Of a DNA stretch of 64,000 bases, positions 50,232-59,878 are shown piece by piece. Source of the stretch: Auraticoccus cholistanensis (lineage in GTDB: Bacteria > Actinomycetota > Actinomycetes > Propionibacteriales > Propionibacteriaceae); NCBI RefSeq assembly GCF_009742705.1, contig NZ_WPCU01000004.1:481556-545555 (forward strand). Reading direction: 5' to 3'. Every line of letters begins with the position of its first letter. Positions within the stretch are counted from its first letter, which is position 1. The position numbers and the translations under genes are program-made. The notes under the pieces were generated by a model, which was not told the origin of the DNA, did no database searches, and saw only the letters and a list, made by a program, of their open reading frames with translations.

Positions 50232-50420
50232 ATGGCTTCGACGACCCTGTCCCGCTCGACCAGCAACGCGATGATCGCCGGGGTCTGCGCCGGCATCGCC
50301 CGCCGGTTCGGCATCTCGGCCACCATGGTCCGGCTGCTGTTCGTCATCAGCTGCCTGATCCCCGGCCCGCAGTTCATCATCTACATCGCCCTGTGGGTGC
50401 TGCTGCCCAAGGAGCGCTGA
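50232..50420 (+). CDS. PspC domain protein
   Basis: A 62-residue membrane protein that is essentially a lone PspC domain: LSRSTSNAMIAGVCAGIARR, FGISATMVRLLFVISCLIPG, then a hydrophobic helix ending ALWVLLPKE. PspC domains sense or stabilise the membrane in phage-shock-type responses. As a single-domain version without the ToastRack or kinase parts, it may be a small membrane-stress protein. ATG start with a strong AGGAGGATC ribosome site six bases away. Confidence 0.9.
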   Translation: MASTTLSRSTSNAMIAGVCAGIARRFGISATMVRLLFVISCLIPGPQFIIYIALWVLLPKER

Positions 50421-50446
50421 CCCCGCCCCGGCGGTCGCGGGTGGGC

Positions 50447-50452
50447 TAGCGT
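50447..50452 (+). promoter_or_regulatory. -10 box of leaderless EamA gene
   Basis: TAGCGT six bases before the GTG. Confidence 0.5.
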
Positions 50453-50458
50453 CCACCC

Positions 50459-51382
50459 GTGACCTCCACCCGGCTGGGCGTGCTGCTCTGCGCCGCCTCC
50501 GCACTGGGCTACGGGCTGCTCGGCCTCTTCGGACGCGCCGCCACGGCCGCCGGCGCCAGCGTGCCCACCACCATCGCCTGGCGCTTCGGGCTGGCCGCCG
50601 TGGTGCTGGCCGCCGTCGTGCTGCTCGCGCGCCGCCCGCTCGGCCGCGGCCGGGCCGTGTGGCAGCCGCTGCTGATGGGTGCGGTGGTCTACTCGCTGCA
50701 GTCCTCGCTGTACTTCTGGGCGCTGACCCAGATCCCGGCCGGGCTCACCGCCCTGCTGCTCTACACGATGCCCGCCCTGGTGGTCGTGGTCGAGCTGGTC
50801 CGCCGGACGCTGCGGCTCTCCGCGCTGCTGGTGGTGGCCGTGCTCGCCGCCCTCGGCGGGGTGGCGCTGACCATGACCGGACCGGTCGAGCGGCTCTCGC
50901 TCCCCGGGGTGCTGGCCGGGCTGGGCTCGGCCGTCGCCTACACCGTCTACTACTTCTCGATGCAGCACCTGCCGCCCCGTACGGACTGGGTGGCCAGCTC
51001 GCTGTGGGTGTGCGTCGGCGCCGCGGCCAGCCAGGCCGTGGTCGGCGCCGTGCGCGGCACCCTCGACCCGGCCCCGGGGCGGGAGCTGCTGCTCGGGTCG
51101 GTGCTGCCGATGGCGCTGCTGTGCACGGTGGTGTCGCTCAGCCTGCTGATGGTCGGCATCCGGCTGGCCGGGCCCAGCGTCGCCGCGGTCGCCTCCTGCG
51201 TGGAGCCGGTGAGCGCGGTGGTGATCGGCGCGCTGCTGCTGGGCGACCCGTTCGGGACGCCGCAGCTCCTCGGCGCGGCCCTGGTGGCCGGTGCCGTGGT
51301 GGTGCTGGGGCTGCGCCCGGGGGAGCCGGGCGGACGGCTCAGTCCGGGTCGCGCCAGGAGTGCCGCGGCTCCCAGCCGATGA
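50459..51382 (+). CDS. EamA/DMT superfamily transporter
   Basis: A 307-residue drug/metabolite transporter with ten helices formed by two EamA repeats. The first starts LGVLLCAASALGYGLLGLFG and contains YFWALTQIPAGLTALLLYTMP. The second contains TVYYFSMQHLPPRTDWVASS and AGPSVAAVASCVEPVSAVVI, the Pro-Glu at the end of helix 9 being typical. Usually exports metabolites or amino acids. Substrate unknown. GTG start six bases after TAGCGT, hence leaderless. Its last 44 bases overlap the end of the convergent epimerase gene, an unusually long tail overlap. Confidence 0.88.
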   Translation: MTSTRLGVLLCAASALGYGLLGLFGRAATAAGASVPTTIAWRFGLAAVVLAAVVLLARRPLGRGRAVWQPLLMGAVVYSLQSSLYFWALTQIPAGLTALLLYTMPALVVVVELVRRTLRLSALLVVAVLAALGGVALTMTGPVERLSLPGVLAGLGSAVAYTVYYFSMQHLPPRTDWVASSLWVCVGAAASQAVVGAVRGTLDPAPGRELLLGSVLPMALLCTVVSLSLLMVGIRLAGPSVAAVASCVEPVSAVVIGALLLGDPFGTPQLLGAALVAGAVVVLGLRPGEPGGRLSPGRARSAAAPSR

Positions 51383-52232
51383 CCTCCGCGGCCAGCTGGA
51401 TGGAGAACGCCCCGCCGGCGGGCGGGCCGCCGCTGCGGACCACCACCTGGGGCGCGTGGGCGGCCAGCAGCTCCTCGAGCGGCTCGTCGGCGAGCAGGTC
51501 GGCGGCGACGACGTTCATGGCCTGGAACCCGTACGGCTCCCGGGCCGCCGCCTCCACCGCGAGCCGGCAGGCCCGGGCGGCGTCGCGCAGGTCGACGTAG
51601 CCCCACAGCTCGCGCAGCTCCTCGCGCCAGCGCCGCGGCGCGCTGCGCTGGGAGGCGATGCGCTGCAGCTGCTCCTCGCGGGTGGCGACCCAGTGGAACC
51701 GCAGCGCGGCGACCGAGAGGTCGGGGTGGCGGCGGCAGAACATCCGCCCGATCTCCTCGGTCACCATCTTGCTCAGCCCGTACTCCTCGGCGTTGCGCAG
51801 CGGCGCCCCCTCGTGCACCGGGACCTCGTCCACCGTCGTGGGCTCGGGCGACCAGGCGGTGCCGTAGGCCGAGCCGCTGGAGGCCAGCGCCACCCGCCGG
51901 ATGCCGGCGTCCACCGCCGCCTGCAGCGCCACGAACGGCGTCACGGTGTTGTTGGCGAACAGCTCGTGCGGCGGCATCGTGCCCGGGTGGGGCACCGAGG
52001 CCAGCGCCACCAGCGCGGTGCAGCCGCGCACGGCGGCGGTCGTCCCCGCCAGGTCGTCGCCGTCGAGCCGGACGAACTCGGTGCCCAGGTCCTCGGCCGG
52101 CTCCACCCGGTCGACCGCGACGACCTCGTGGCCGGCGGCCAGCAGGTCGGCCACGGTGGCGCGCCCGATCTTGCCGGCGGCGCCGGTGACCAGCACGCGC
52201 TCCCGCCCGACGGCGACCAGCCGCTCAGCCAC
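51339..52232 (-). CDS. NAD-dependent epimerase/dehydratase
   Basis: A 297-residue extended short-chain dehydrogenase. The NAD(P) loop is VTGAAGKIGRATVADLL (GxxGxxG), the catalytic Ser region LASSGSAYG and the YxxxK pair YGLSK. C-terminal substrate-binding half with WGYVDLRDAARACRLAVE. Most similar in pattern to uronate dehydrogenase/sugar epimerase groups, and the substrate is unassigned. The GTG start lies within the last codons of the upstream lipid-kinase gene (8-bp overlap), so the two are co-transcribed. Confidence 0.87.
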   Translation of the reverse strand: MAERLVAVGRERVLVTGAAGKIGRATVADLLAAGHEVVAVDRVEPAEDLGTEFVRLDGDDLAGTTAAVRGCTALVALASVPHPGTMPPHELFANNTVTPFVALQAAVDAGIRRVALASSGSAYGTAWSPEPTTVDEVPVHEGAPLRNAEEYGLSKMVTEEIGRMFCRRHPDLSVAALRFHWVATREEQLQRIASQRSAPRRWREELRELWGYVDLRDAARACRLAVEAAAREPYGFQAMNVVAADLLADEPLEELLAAHAPQVVVRSGGPPAGGAFSIQLAAEVIGWEPRHSWRDPD

Positions 52233-53331
52233 GGGGCACCCGCACGGTCAGCCCTCCGGCCCGCACCTCGAGGTCGAAGCCGACCACCTCGCCGAAGGCG
52301 TCCCCGTCCAGCTCGACCGGTTCGGGCTCGCGCAGCTGCACCGACACCTCGCGGGCCGTCTGGTAGCGCAGCGCGCGCACCTCCCGGGTGGCGCCCTGGA
52401 TCCGGCGGCCCACCTCGCTGCGGTGCAGGATGCCGTTCTCGACGACGATCTTGCTCCAGATCTGCAGCCAGCCGAACGGCCCGCGGGGCCGCATCATCAC
52501 GATGTCGAAGCGGCCGTCGGTGATGTCGGCCTCGGGCAGCAGCACGATGTTGCCCGGCAGGGTGCCGCAGTTGCCGACCAGCAGGGTGTGGACCCGCCGG
52601 GTCACCCGCTCCCCGCCGTCGAGGGCGATCCGCAGCTGGATCCGGGTGCCGCCACGCGCCGCCCGCAGCAGCCCGCCGGCGTAGGCCAGCCAGCCCACCT
52701 TGGCCTTGAGGTCGTCGTCGGTCTTCTCGATCATCTGCGCGTCCAGCCCGAGCCCGGCCATCACCAGGAAGACGTGCTCGTCCTCGGTGCCGTCGCGGCG
52801 GCGCATCCGCGCCACCCCGGCGTCGATGGCCTTGTCCTCGCCGGCGAAGGCGGTGGCCACCGCGTCGGCCAGGTCGTCCAGCTCCAGACCGAGGTTGCGG
52901 GCCAGCAGGTTGCCGGTGCCCAGCGGCACCAGGCCGAGCGCCACGTCGCCGTCCAGCAGCTCGTGGGCGACCGCCCGCACGGTGCCGTCGCCGCCGGCGG
53001 CCAGCACCATCTTCGCGCCCTGCTCGACCGCCTCCCGGGTCATCTGCAGACCCGGGTCCTCGGCGCTGGTCTCCAGCCAGAGGGTCTCGCCCCACTCCGC
53101 CTCCGCGGCGGCCTCGTCCACCGCGGCGCGCAGCACGTCGACGTCGACCTTGATCGGGTTGTAGACCACCGCGGCCCGTGGCGGCGGCTTCGGGGTCTCC
53201 GGCTCGGCCTCGCGGACCTCCTCGCGGACCTCCTGCGCCGCCTCCTGGGCGGAGCCGGGGGCCGGGACCTTGCCGGGCGGGCTGTCCTCGGGTCCCGGAC
53301 GGGTCGGCTCGTCGCTGTCGCTGGGCTGCAT
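52225..53331 (-). CDS. Diacylglycerol kinase family lipid kinase
   Basis: A 368-residue soluble lipid kinase of the DAGK/YegS/LCB5 family. After about 55 acidic, Pro-rich residues comes the catalytic domain: AAVVYNPIKVDVDVLRAAV, the nucleotide motif LAAGGDGTVRAVAHELL (GGDGT) and VPLGTGNLLARNLGL. A C-terminal beta domain follows. Known members phosphorylate diacylglycerol or sphingosine, feeding phospholipid or phosphatidylinositol-mannoside pathways. The ATG has CACCCT six bases upstream as a possible leaderless -10. It overlaps the epimerase gene and is divergent from purC. Confidence 0.9.
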   Translation of the reverse strand: MQPSDSDEPTRPGPEDSPPGKVPAPGSAQEAAQEVREEVREAEPETPKPPPRAAVVYNPIKVDVDVLRAAVDEAAAEAEWGETLWLETSAEDPGLQMTREAVEQGAKMVLAAGGDGTVRAVAHELLDGDVALGLVPLGTGNLLARNLGLELDDLADAVATAFAGEDKAIDAGVARMRRRDGTEDEHVFLVMAGLGLDAQMIEKTDDDLKAKVGWLAYAGGLLRAARGGTRIQLRIALDGGERVTRRVHTLLVGNCGTLPGNIVLLPEADITDGRFDIVMMRPRGPFGWLQIWSKIVVENGILHRSEVGRRIQGATREVRALRYQTAREVSVQLREPEPVELDGDAFGEVVGFDLEVRAGGLTVRVPRG

Positions 53332-53412
53332 GGGCCAAGGGTGGCAGACCGCCCCCCGGGCGCCGGAGCGGCCTCCCCGGGTTCGCCGGCCCGGCGCCGC
53401 CGCGGGCCTCGC

Positions 53413-53418
53413 TAGGCT
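53413..53418 (+). promoter_or_regulatory. -10 box of leaderless purC
   Basis: TAGGCT seven bases before the GTG of purC, with no ribosome site. Confidence 0.55.
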
Positions 53419-53425
53419 GCTGCGC

Positions 53426-54295
53426 GTGAGCCGATTCGACCTGGGACTGCCGCTGATCCACGCCGGGAAGGTGCGCGAGCTCTACGCCCTCGAAGACCCC
53501 GCCACGATGCTGATGGTGGCCAGCGACGCCATCTCGGCCTACGACTTCGTGCTGACCCCCGAGGTGCCGGACAAGGGGGCGGTGCTGACCCAGCTGTCGC
53601 TGTGGTGGTTCGAGCAGCTGGCCGACGTGGTGCCCCACCACGTGCTCAGCACCGACGTCCCGGCGCCCGTGCGGGGCAGGGCGGTGGTGTGCGAGCGGCT
53701 GTCCATGCTGCCGGTGGAGTGCGTCGTGCGCGGCTACCTGACCGGCTCGGGATGGGCCGAGTACACCCGCGACGGCACCGTCTGCGGCATCCCGCTGCCG
53801 GCCGGGCTGCGCGACGGCGACCGGCTGCCGGAGCCGCTGTTCACCCCCGCCACCAAGGCCCCGATGGGCGAGCACGACGAGAACGTCGACTTCGACACCG
53901 TGGTCGCCACCATCGGCCGCGAGCAGGCCGAGGCCGTGCGCGAGCTGTCGCTGGCCGTCTACGCCGCCGCCGAGCCGGTGGCCCGCGAGCGCGGCATCGT
54001 GCTGGCCGACACCAAGCTGGAGTTCGGCACCCGCGCCGACGGCACCATCGTGCTGGCCGACGAGGTGCTGACCCCCGACTCCTCACGCTTCTGGGACGCG
54101 GCGCAGTGGCGTCCGGGGGAGTCGCTGCCCTCCTTCGACAAGCAGTTCGTCCGCGACTGGCTGACCCGCGAGTCCGGCTGGGACCGCGACTCCGGCACGC
54201 CGCCGCCGCCGCTTCCGGCGGAGGTGGTGCAGGCCACCCGGGAGCGCTACCTGGAGGCGCTGGTCCGGCTGACCGGCCAGGGCCTGCGCGTGTGA
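53426..54295 (+). CDS. purC: SAICAR synthase (purC)
   Basis: A 289-residue phosphoribosylaminoimidazole-succinocarboxamide synthase, adding aspartate to CAIR with ATP. Motifs: IHAGKVRELYAL (nucleotide loop), VASDAISAYDFVL, VECVVRGYLTGSGW, TPATKAPMGEHDENV, VLADTKLEFG and VLADEVLTPDSSRFW. The length matches the eukaryote-like long SAICAR synthases typical of actinobacteria. Start GTG seven bases after TAGGCT, so leaderless. The longer open frame upstream runs into the lipid-kinase promoter and is not conserved. Followed at 36 bp by purS. Confidence 0.96.
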   Translation: MSRFDLGLPLIHAGKVRELYALEDPATMLMVASDAISAYDFVLTPEVPDKGAVLTQLSLWWFEQLADVVPHHVLSTDVPAPVRGRAVVCERLSMLPVECVVRGYLTGSGWAEYTRDGTVCGIPLPAGLRDGDRLPEPLFTPATKAPMGEHDENVDFDTVVATIGREQAEAVRELSLAVYAAAEPVARERGIVLADTKLEFGTRADGTIVLADEVLTPDSSRFWDAAQWRPGESLPSFDKQFVRDWLTRESGWDRDSGTPPPPLPAEVVQATRERYLEALVRLTGQGLRV

Positions 54296-54318
54296 CCGGG
54301 CGGCCCGTCGCGGCCGGA

Positions 54319-54324
54319 TAGGAT
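54319..54324 (+). promoter_or_regulatory. -10 box of leaderless purS
   Basis: TAGGAT seven bases before ATG 54332. It argues against the upstream in-frame ATG at 54323, which overlaps this box. Confidence 0.55.
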
Positions 54325-54331
54325 GAGCGCC

Positions 54332-54646
54332 ATGGCACGAGTCGTGGTGGAAGTGATGCCCAAGCCGGAGATCCTCGACCCGCAGGGCAAGGCGGTGACG
54401 GGCGCGCTGGCGCGGCTGGGGTTCGAGGGCATGACCGTCCGCCAGGGCAAGCGCTTCGAGATCGAGGTCGAGGGCGAGCTCGACGAGCAGCGGCTGGCCC
54501 AGGTCCGCGACGCCGCCGAGCGGCTGCTGGCCAACACCGTGATCGAGGCCTACGACGTCCGCGCCGACGACGCCCCCGTGGTGGAGGCCGAGCCGTCGCT
54601 GCAGCCCAGCACCGTCGGCACCCTGACCGAGGACGTCCAGCAGTGA
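54332..54646 (+). CDS. purS: FGAM synthase subunit PurS
   Basis: A 104-residue small subunit of the three-part FGAM synthase (PurS-PurQ-PurL). The fold landmarks are [20 protein letters not shown] and the [19 protein letters not shown] block. A C-terminal tail of about 25 acidic residues is longer than in Bacillus. I place the start at 54332 because TAGGAT lies seven bases upstream, which makes the earlier ATG at 54323 part of the promoter. The stop overlaps the purQ start by four bases. PurL is not encoded in the window after purQ. Confidence 0.93.
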   Translation: MARVVVEVMPKPEILDPQGKAVTGALARLGFEGMTVRQGKRFEIEVEGELDEQRLAQVRDAAERLLANTVIEAYDVRADDAPVVEAEPSLQPSTVGTLTEDVQQ

Positions 54647-55380
54647 CGGCCCCGGTCTCCCCGGCGCCCCTCGTCCGGGCGCCCGGGGCCCCGGACGCCA
54701 GCGGCGTGCGGATCGGCGTGGTGACCTTCCCCGGCTCGCTGGACGACCAGGACGCCGCCCGCGCGGTCCGGCTCAGCGGTGCGGAGGCGGTGCCGCTGTG
54801 GCACGCCTCGCAGAGCCTGGACGGGGTCGACGCGGTCATCCTGCCCGGCGGCTTCTCCTACGGCGACTACCTGCGCGCCGGCGCGATCGCCCGGTTCTCC
54901 CCGCTGATGGGCGAGCTGATCACCGCCGCCCGCGGCGGGCTGCCCGTGCTGGGCATCTGCAACGGCTTCCAGATCTTGTGCGAGGCGCACCTGCTGCCCG
55001 GGGCGCTGATCCGCAACGACGTCCGCACCTTCGTCTGCAAGGACCAGCGGCTGCGGGTCGAGAGCACCGACACCGTGTGGACGCACGACTTCCTCCCCGG
55101 CGAGGAGATCACCATCGTGCTCAAGAACGGCGAGGGCGGCTACGTCGCCGACACCGAGACGGTGGCGCGCCTCGAGGGCGAGAACCAGGTGGTCTTCCGC
55201 TACCTCGAGGGCAACCCCAACGGCTCGGTCGGCGACATCGCCGGCATCACCAACGAGCGGGGCAACGTGGTGGGGCTGATGCCGCACCCCGAGCACAACG
55301 TCGAGAGCCTGACCGGCCCGTCGCTGGACGGCCGCCGCTTCTTCTCCAGCGTGATCGGGTTCGTCCAGACCGTGCGGTGA
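54643..55380 (+). CDS. purQ: FGAM synthase glutaminase subunit PurQ
   Basis: A 245-residue class I glutamine amidotransferase giving ammonia to PurL. The nucleophile Cys is in [13 protein letters not shown], the oxyanion loop is [19 protein letters not shown], and the His/Glu pair is [11 protein letters not shown] near the C-terminus. About 15 extra residues ([17 protein letters not shown]) precede the usual start. A GTG/ATG nearer to [10 protein letters not shown] would remove them, but the GTGA overlap with purS favours the annotated start. The gene after it is unrelated to purL, so the FGAM synthase large subunit must be elsewhere. Confidence 0.96.
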   Translation: MTAPVSPAPLVRAPGAPDASGVRIGVVTFPGSLDDQDAARAVRLSGAEAVPLWHASQSLDGVDAVILPGGFSYGDYLRAGAIARFSPLMGELITAARGGLPVLGICNGFQILCEAHLLPGALIRNDVRTFVCKDQRLRVESTDTVWTHDFLPGEEITIVLKNGEGGYVADTETVARLEGENQVVFRYLEGNPNGSVGDIAGITNERGNVVGLMPHPEHNVESLTGPSLDGRRFFSSVIGFVQTVR

Positions 55381-56738
55381 CCACCGCACCGACCGCACCC
55401 CGCCCCGGCGACGTCGCGGTGCGCCGGCGACGGCTGCTGGCCGCGGCGGCCGGGACGCTGCTGCTGCTCGCCGCGCTGCTGGTGGCGCTGCTGCCGGCCC
55501 ACCCGACCCTGCTGCCGGTGCCCGAGCGGCTCGTGCTCGTCGGCGTGGCGGGCGCCACGGTGGGCGGCGGCGAGGGCGCGCTGCTCGACACCGTCCCCGC
55601 GGCGGCGGGGACGCTATCCACCGACACCGCCGCGAGCCGCGGCGGGTGCGCCGCCGACGGCTGGCTGACCCTCTCCGCCGGCACCCCGGTCGACGCCGGC
55701 GGGCGGTGCGCCGTGGCGGTTACCGGCACCGGCGGCGTCAGGGACTGGCGCGACCTCGAGACCGCGGCCGCCGTGCACGGCGGCACCCTGGGGGCGCTGG
55801 CCGAGGCGGGGGCCTGCCTGACGGCGGTCGGCCCGGCCGCCGCGCTGGGCGCGGCGCGCGGCGACGGCACGGTGGCGGAGTACCTGCCGGTCGACGACTT
55901 CGTCTCCGGCGGCTACGCCACCGCCTGCCCGGTGGTGCTCGTCGACGGCGACCAGCTGTTCGGCTCCGACCGGGAGGCCGCGGTGGCGGCGCTGGCCGCC
56001 GAGCCCGGCACCCGGGTGGTGGTCGCCGGGCTCGGGCCGGGAGCGCTGCGCCGCGACTCCGACCCGCGCCCGGTCTGGGTCGTGGGGGAGGGCGTCGTCG
56101 AGGGCGAGCTGGTGGCCGCCGACGGGGCCCCGGCGGGGATCGCCGACCTGGCCGCCGAGCTGCGCCGGGTCGCGACGGGTGCGGGTCCTGCGGGTCTGGG
56201 CGTGCGGCCGGGCCCGGTGGACGCGGCGTCGGCCGGTCGGCTGGTCGAGGACCGCACCGCCCTGGCCCACCGCGGGGACGTGCTGGCCGGGCTCGTCGTG
56301 GTGGCCCTGCTGGCCGCGGCCGCCGTGGTGGTCGGCCGCGGCACCCGCTGGCGCCGCCGGCTGGCGCCCTGGCTGGCCCCCGTGCTGGCCGCGGTGCCCG
56401 CGGGGCTGCAGCTGACCGCGCTGACCCGGTGGTGGCGGCTGCCCTCGGAGGCGGTCGCGGTGGCGGGGGTGCTGGCAGGCACGCTGCTGGTGGCCGCCTG
56501 CGCCCGCTGGGCCGCGCCCCGGCTGGCCGCGGCGGCCTGGACGCTGGCCGCGACGGCGTCCGCCGGGACGGTGGTGGTCACCACGCTGCTGCCGCGGGAG
56601 GCCGTCGGCGGGCTGCTCGGCCCCCGGCCGGGTGCGGCACCGGGCGGCGGGTGGCTGCTGCCGGCGCTCGCCCTGGCCCTGCTGCTGGCCGGCTCGCTCG
56701 CGGGCTGGCTGCGGACGCGCCGCGCCGGGCGGCGCTGA
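55377..56738 (+). CDS. Hypothetical membrane protein, purQ-linked
   Basis: A 453-residue protein I do not recognise. One membrane helix (about 19-41, [20 protein letters not shown]) is followed by an outer or cytoplasmic domain to about 300. It has four Cys and a Rossmann-like alternation ([45 protein letters not shown]). Then come about five to six helices and an Arg-rich end. The domain between the helices recalls nucleotidyl- or phosphatase-like folds without a diagnostic motif. The GTG overlaps the purQ stop (GTGA), so it is translated with purS-purQ, although its link to purine synthesis is unclear. A hairpin follows at 56784. Confidence 0.72.
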   Translation: MTTAPTAPRPGDVAVRRRRLLAAAAGTLLLLAALLVALLPAHPTLLPVPERLVLVGVAGATVGGGEGALLDTVPAAAGTLSTDTAASRGGCAADGWLTLSAGTPVDAGGRCAVAVTGTGGVRDWRDLETAAAVHGGTLGALAEAGACLTAVGPAAALGAARGDGTVAEYLPVDDFVSGGYATACPVVLVDGDQLFGSDREAAVAALAAEPGTRVVVAGLGPGALRRDSDPRPVWVVGEGVVEGELVAADGAPAGIADLAAELRRVATGAGPAGLGVRPGPVDAASAGRLVEDRTALAHRGDVLAGLVVVALLAAAAVVVGRGTRWRRRLAPWLAPVLAAVPAGLQLTALTRWWRLPSEAVAVAGVLAGTLLVAACARWAAPRLAAAAWTLAATASAGTVVVTTLLPREAVGGLLGPRPGAAPGGGWLLPALALALLLAGSLAGWLRTRRAGRR

Positions 56739-56783
56739 CGCTCCGGGCCCCTCCGGCCCGGTCCCGGTCCGGTGCCGGGTGCC

Positions 56784-56803
56784 CGGGTGGGGTGCCCCAC
56801 CCG
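56784..56803 (+). terminator. Hairpin terminator before xfp
   Basis: CGGGTGGG-GTGC-CCCACCCG, an 8-bp stem with a 4-base loop and no T-run, 45 bases after the membrane-protein stop. A TACGTT -10 for the next gene follows at 56809-56814. Confidence 0.5.
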
Positions 56804-56863
56804 TTGGGTACGTTCGAGGACGTCCCGCCGTCCACGCGGGACCGGCTCGACGGAGGACCCGCG

Positions 56864-59365
56864 ATGACCCAGCCGCACCCCGCCCCGGCCAGCGCGAGCT
56901 GGCCCCGCCGCGCCGACACCGGCGCCGCCGCCCTGACCGAGGAGGACCTCGACCGCATCCACCGCTGGTGGCGCGCGGCCAACTACCTGTCGGTGGGCCA
57001 GATCTACCTGCTGGACAACCCGCTGCTGCGCCAGCCGCTGCGTCGCGAGCACGTCAAGCCGCGGCTGCTCGGGCACTGGGGCACCACCCCGGGGCTGACC
57101 TTCCTCTACGCCCACCTCAACCGGGTGGTGCGCGAGCGCGCCCAGCAGGCGGTCTACGTCACCGGCCCCGGTCACGGCGGCCCGGGGCTGGTCGCCTCCA
57201 CCTACCTGGAGGGGACGTACTCGCGGGTCTACCCCGAGGTCAGCCAGGACGAGGCCGGGCTGAAGCGGCTGTTCAAGCAGTTCTCCTTCCCCGGCGGAAT
57301 CCCCTCCCACGTGGCGCCGGAGACCCCCGGCTCGATCCACGAGGGCGGCGAGCTCGGCTACGCGCTGTCCCACGCCTACGGCGCGGTCTTCGACGACCCC
57401 GCCCTGCTGGCGTTCACCGTGGTGGGCGACGGCGAGGCCGAGACCGGTCCGCTGGCCACCTCCTGGCACTCCAACAAGTTCCTCAACCCCGTCACCGACG
57501 GCGTGGTGCTGCCGGTGCTGCACCTCAACGGCTACAAGATCGCCAACCCGACCGTGCTGGCCCGCATCGACGACGACGAGCTGGACGCGCTGATGCGCGG
57601 CTACGGGCACACCCCGCACGTCTTCACCGCCGGCTTCGACGACGAGCCGCCGCAGTCCTACCACCGGCGCTTCGCCGAGCTGCTGGACACCGTCCTCGAC
57701 GAGATCGCCGACATCCGCGCCGCCGCCGCCGAGCAGGGCGCCGAGCAGGCCGGACGCCCCCGCTGGCCGATGATCGTCTTCCGCACCCCGAAGGGCTGGA
57801 CCGGCCCGAAGAGCATCGACGGCCACCAGACCGAGGGCAGCTGGCGCTCCCACCAGGTGCCGCTGTCCAGCGCCCGCGACACCGACGAGCACCTGCAGGA
57901 CCTGCAGGACTGGCTGACGTCCTACCGTCCCGAGGAGCTGTTCGACGAGCAGGGACGCCCCGCCGCCGACGTCGCCGCCCTGGCGCCGCCGCCCGAGCTG
58001 GCCATGGGGGCGCTGCCGCAGGCCAACGGCGGGCTGCGCCGCGTCGACCTGCGGCTGCCCGACTACCGCGAGCACGGGGTGGAGGTGCCGGTGCCGGGAG
58101 CGGGTGTGGTGGAGCCGACCCGCGTGCTGGGGTCGTGGCTGCGCGAGGTGGTGCGGGCCAACCCGGGCCGCTTCCGCGTCTTCGGCCCCGACGAGACCGC
58201 CTCCAACCGGCTGCAGGACGTCTACGACGTCACCGACAAGCAGTGGGTGGCCGGCTACGCCGGCGGCGACCTGGACGCCCACCTCGGCCGCGCCGGCCAG
58301 GTGATGGAGATGCTCAGCGAGCACCAGTGCCAGGGCTGGCTCGAGGGCTACCTGCTCACCGGGCGGCACGGCCTGATGTCGTCCTACGAGGCCTTCATCC
58401 ACATCGTCGACTCGATGGTCAACCAGCACGCCAAGTGGCTCAAGGTGACCAACGCGCTGGAGTGGCGACGTCCCATCTCCTCGCTCAACTACCTGCTCAG
58501 CTCCCACGTCTGGCGCCAGGACCACAACGGCTTCTCCCACCAGGACCCGGGCTTCATCGACCACGTGGTCAACAAGAAGGCCGACATCATCCGGGTCTAC
58601 CTGCCGCCGGACGCGAACACGCTGCTGAGCACCTTCGACCACGTGCTGCGCTCCAAGCAGTACATCAACGTCGTGGTCGCCGGGAAGCAGCCCAACCCCA
58701 GCTGGCTGACCATGGAGGAGGCGGTCAGGCACTGCACCCGCGGGCTCGGGATCTGGGACTGGGCCGGCACCGAGCAGCCCGGCAGCGAGCCGGACGTGGT
58801 GCTGGCCTGCGCCGGGGACATCCCGACGGTGGAGGTGCTGGCCGCCGCCGACCTGCTGCGCCAGCACCTGCCCGAGCTGCGGGTGCGCGTGGTCAACGTC
58901 GTCGACCTGATGCGGCTGCAGCCGGAGGGGGAGCACCCGCACGGCCTCAGCGACCGCGACTTCGACACCATCTTCACCGCGACCCGGCCGGTCGTCTTCG
59001 CCTACCACGGCTACCCGTGGCTGATCCACCGGCTGGCCTACCGCCGCACCGGGCACGCCAACCTGCACGTCCGCGGCTTCAAGGAGGAGGGCACCACCAC
59101 CACGCCGTTCGACATGGTGATGCTCAACGACCTCGACCGGTTCCACCTGGTCATGGACGTCATCGACCGGGTGCCGGGGCTGAGCAGCCGGTACGCCGGG
59201 CTGCGCCAGCAGATGCAGGACCTGCGGCTGGAGGCCCGGCTGCACGCCCGCGAGCACGGCGAGGACCTGCCGCTGGTGCGGGACTGGGTGTGGCCGCAGG
59301 CGGCCGACGCCGGCGCCGCGCCGGCCGGGATGGCCAACTCCGCGACCGGCGGCGACAACGACTGA
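56864..59365 (+). CDS. Phosphoketolase (xylulose-5-P / fructose-6-P)
   Basis: An 833-residue thiamine-diphosphate enzyme that splits xylulose-5-phosphate or fructose-6-phosphate with inorganic phosphate into acetyl-phosphate plus a sugar phosphate. The TPP motif is [21 protein letters not shown] in overlapping pieces, the N-terminal [19 protein letters not shown] and [15 protein letters not shown] blocks are clear, and [18 protein letters not shown] marks the second half. The length is typical. The ATG has CGGAGGA about six bases away and a TACGTT promoter 50 bp upstream. It gives a carbon shunt alongside the nearby aldolase. The split between xfp-type substrates cannot be judged by eye. Confidence 0.94.
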   Translation: MTQPHPAPASASWPRRADTGAAALTEEDLDRIHRWWRAANYLSVGQIYLLDNPLLRQPLRREHVKPRLLGHWGTTPGLTFLYAHLNRVVRERAQQAVYVTGPGHGGPGLVASTYLEGTYSRVYPEVSQDEAGLKRLFKQFSFPGGIPSHVAPETPGSIHEGGELGYALSHAYGAVFDDPALLAFTVVGDGEAETGPLATSWHSNKFLNPVTDGVVLPVLHLNGYKIANPTVLARIDDDELDALMRGYGHTPHVFTAGFDDEPPQSYHRRFAELLDTVLDEIADIRAAAAEQGAEQAGRPRWPMIVFRTPKGWTGPKSIDGHQTEGSWRSHQVPLSSARDTDEHLQDLQDWLTSYRPEELFDEQGRPAADVAALAPPPELAMGALPQANGGLRRVDLRLPDYREHGVEVPVPGAGVVEPTRVLGSWLREVVRANPGRFRVFGPDETASNRLQDVYDVTDKQWVAGYAGGDLDAHLGRAGQVMEMLSEHQCQGWLEGYLLTGRHGLMSSYEAFIHIVDSMVNQHAKWLKVTNALEWRRPISSLNYLLSSHVWRQDHNGFSHQDPGFIDHVVNKKADIIRVYLPPDANTLLSTFDHVLRSKQYINVVVAGKQPNPSWLTMEEAVRHCTRGLGIWDWAGTEQPGSEPDVVLACAGDIPTVEVLAAADLLRQHLPELRVRVVNVVDLMRLQPEGEHPHGLSDRDFDTIFTATRPVVFAYHGYPWLIHRLAYRRTGHANLHVRGFKEEGTTTTPFDMVMLNDLDRFHLVMDVIDRVPGLSSRYAGLRQQMQDLRLEARLHAREHGEDLPLVRDWVWPQAADAGAAPAGMANSATGGDND

Positions 59366-59368
59366 GCG

Positions 59369-59878
59369 CTACCGGCCGTCCAGCGCGGCCAGCCCCTGCT
59401 CGTAGTGCCCGACCAGCGCGGGGTGGTAGTCGGCGAAGTCGGGCATCGGCTCCTCGCGCAGCACGGCCAGCAGCCGGTCCAGGTAGTACTCCCAGCCCGG
59501 GCCCGAGCTGGTCGCCTCGCCCGGGTCGGCCAGGTGCTGCACCAGCTCCACGGTGGTGACGCCGTCGGCCTCGGCGAGCCGGGCCTCCAGGTCCCAGGTG
59601 CCGTACTCGTCCACGGCGCGGATCCGCAGGTGCACCGGCGGGGTGCAGGCCAGCACCTCCACGGTGGTGGTGGGGTTGCCCTCCTCGGCGGTCAGGGTCA
59701 GCTCGACCGAGCGGCCGGGGCCGGCGGGTCCGGACCAGCTGCCGAACCAGCGGGCGGTGCGTTCGGGCTCGGTCAGCGCGGCCCAGACGTCGGCGACGGG
59801 GGCGCGGTGGGTGCGGACGAGCACCAGGTCGGCGCCGTCGGCGGTGCGGGTGAGCTGTCCGGTGGGGACGGGCTTCAT
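59369..59878 (-). CDS. SRPBCC/AHSA1-like domain protein
   Basis: A 169-residue START-like (SRPBCC, Aha1-C type) protein with a hydrophobic cavity for small ligands. Landmarks: VLVRTHRAPVADVWAALTEPER, then RTARWFGSWSG and HLRIRAVDEYGTWDLEARL. Function in these families ranges from polyketide cyclase to ligand binding. It overlaps the upstream ArsR gene by four bases (ATGA) and is part of the common ArsR-AHSA1 pair, whose regulator probably controls it. Convergent with phosphoketolase three bases away. Confidence 0.85.
   Translation of the reverse strand: MKPVPTGQLTRTADGADLVLVRTHRAPVADVWAALTEPERTARWFGSWSGPAGPGRSVELTLTAEEGNPTTTVEVLACTPPVHLRIRAVDEYGTWDLEARLAEADGVTTVELVQHLADPGEATSSGPGWEYYLDRLLAVLREEPMPDFADYHPALVGHYEQGLAALDGR

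Noticed and set aside
55913..59257. Open frame of more than 1100 codons antisense to phosphoketolase
   Set aside because: Same GC-driven effect. No homology, no start signal, and the sense strand encodes a complete enzyme.
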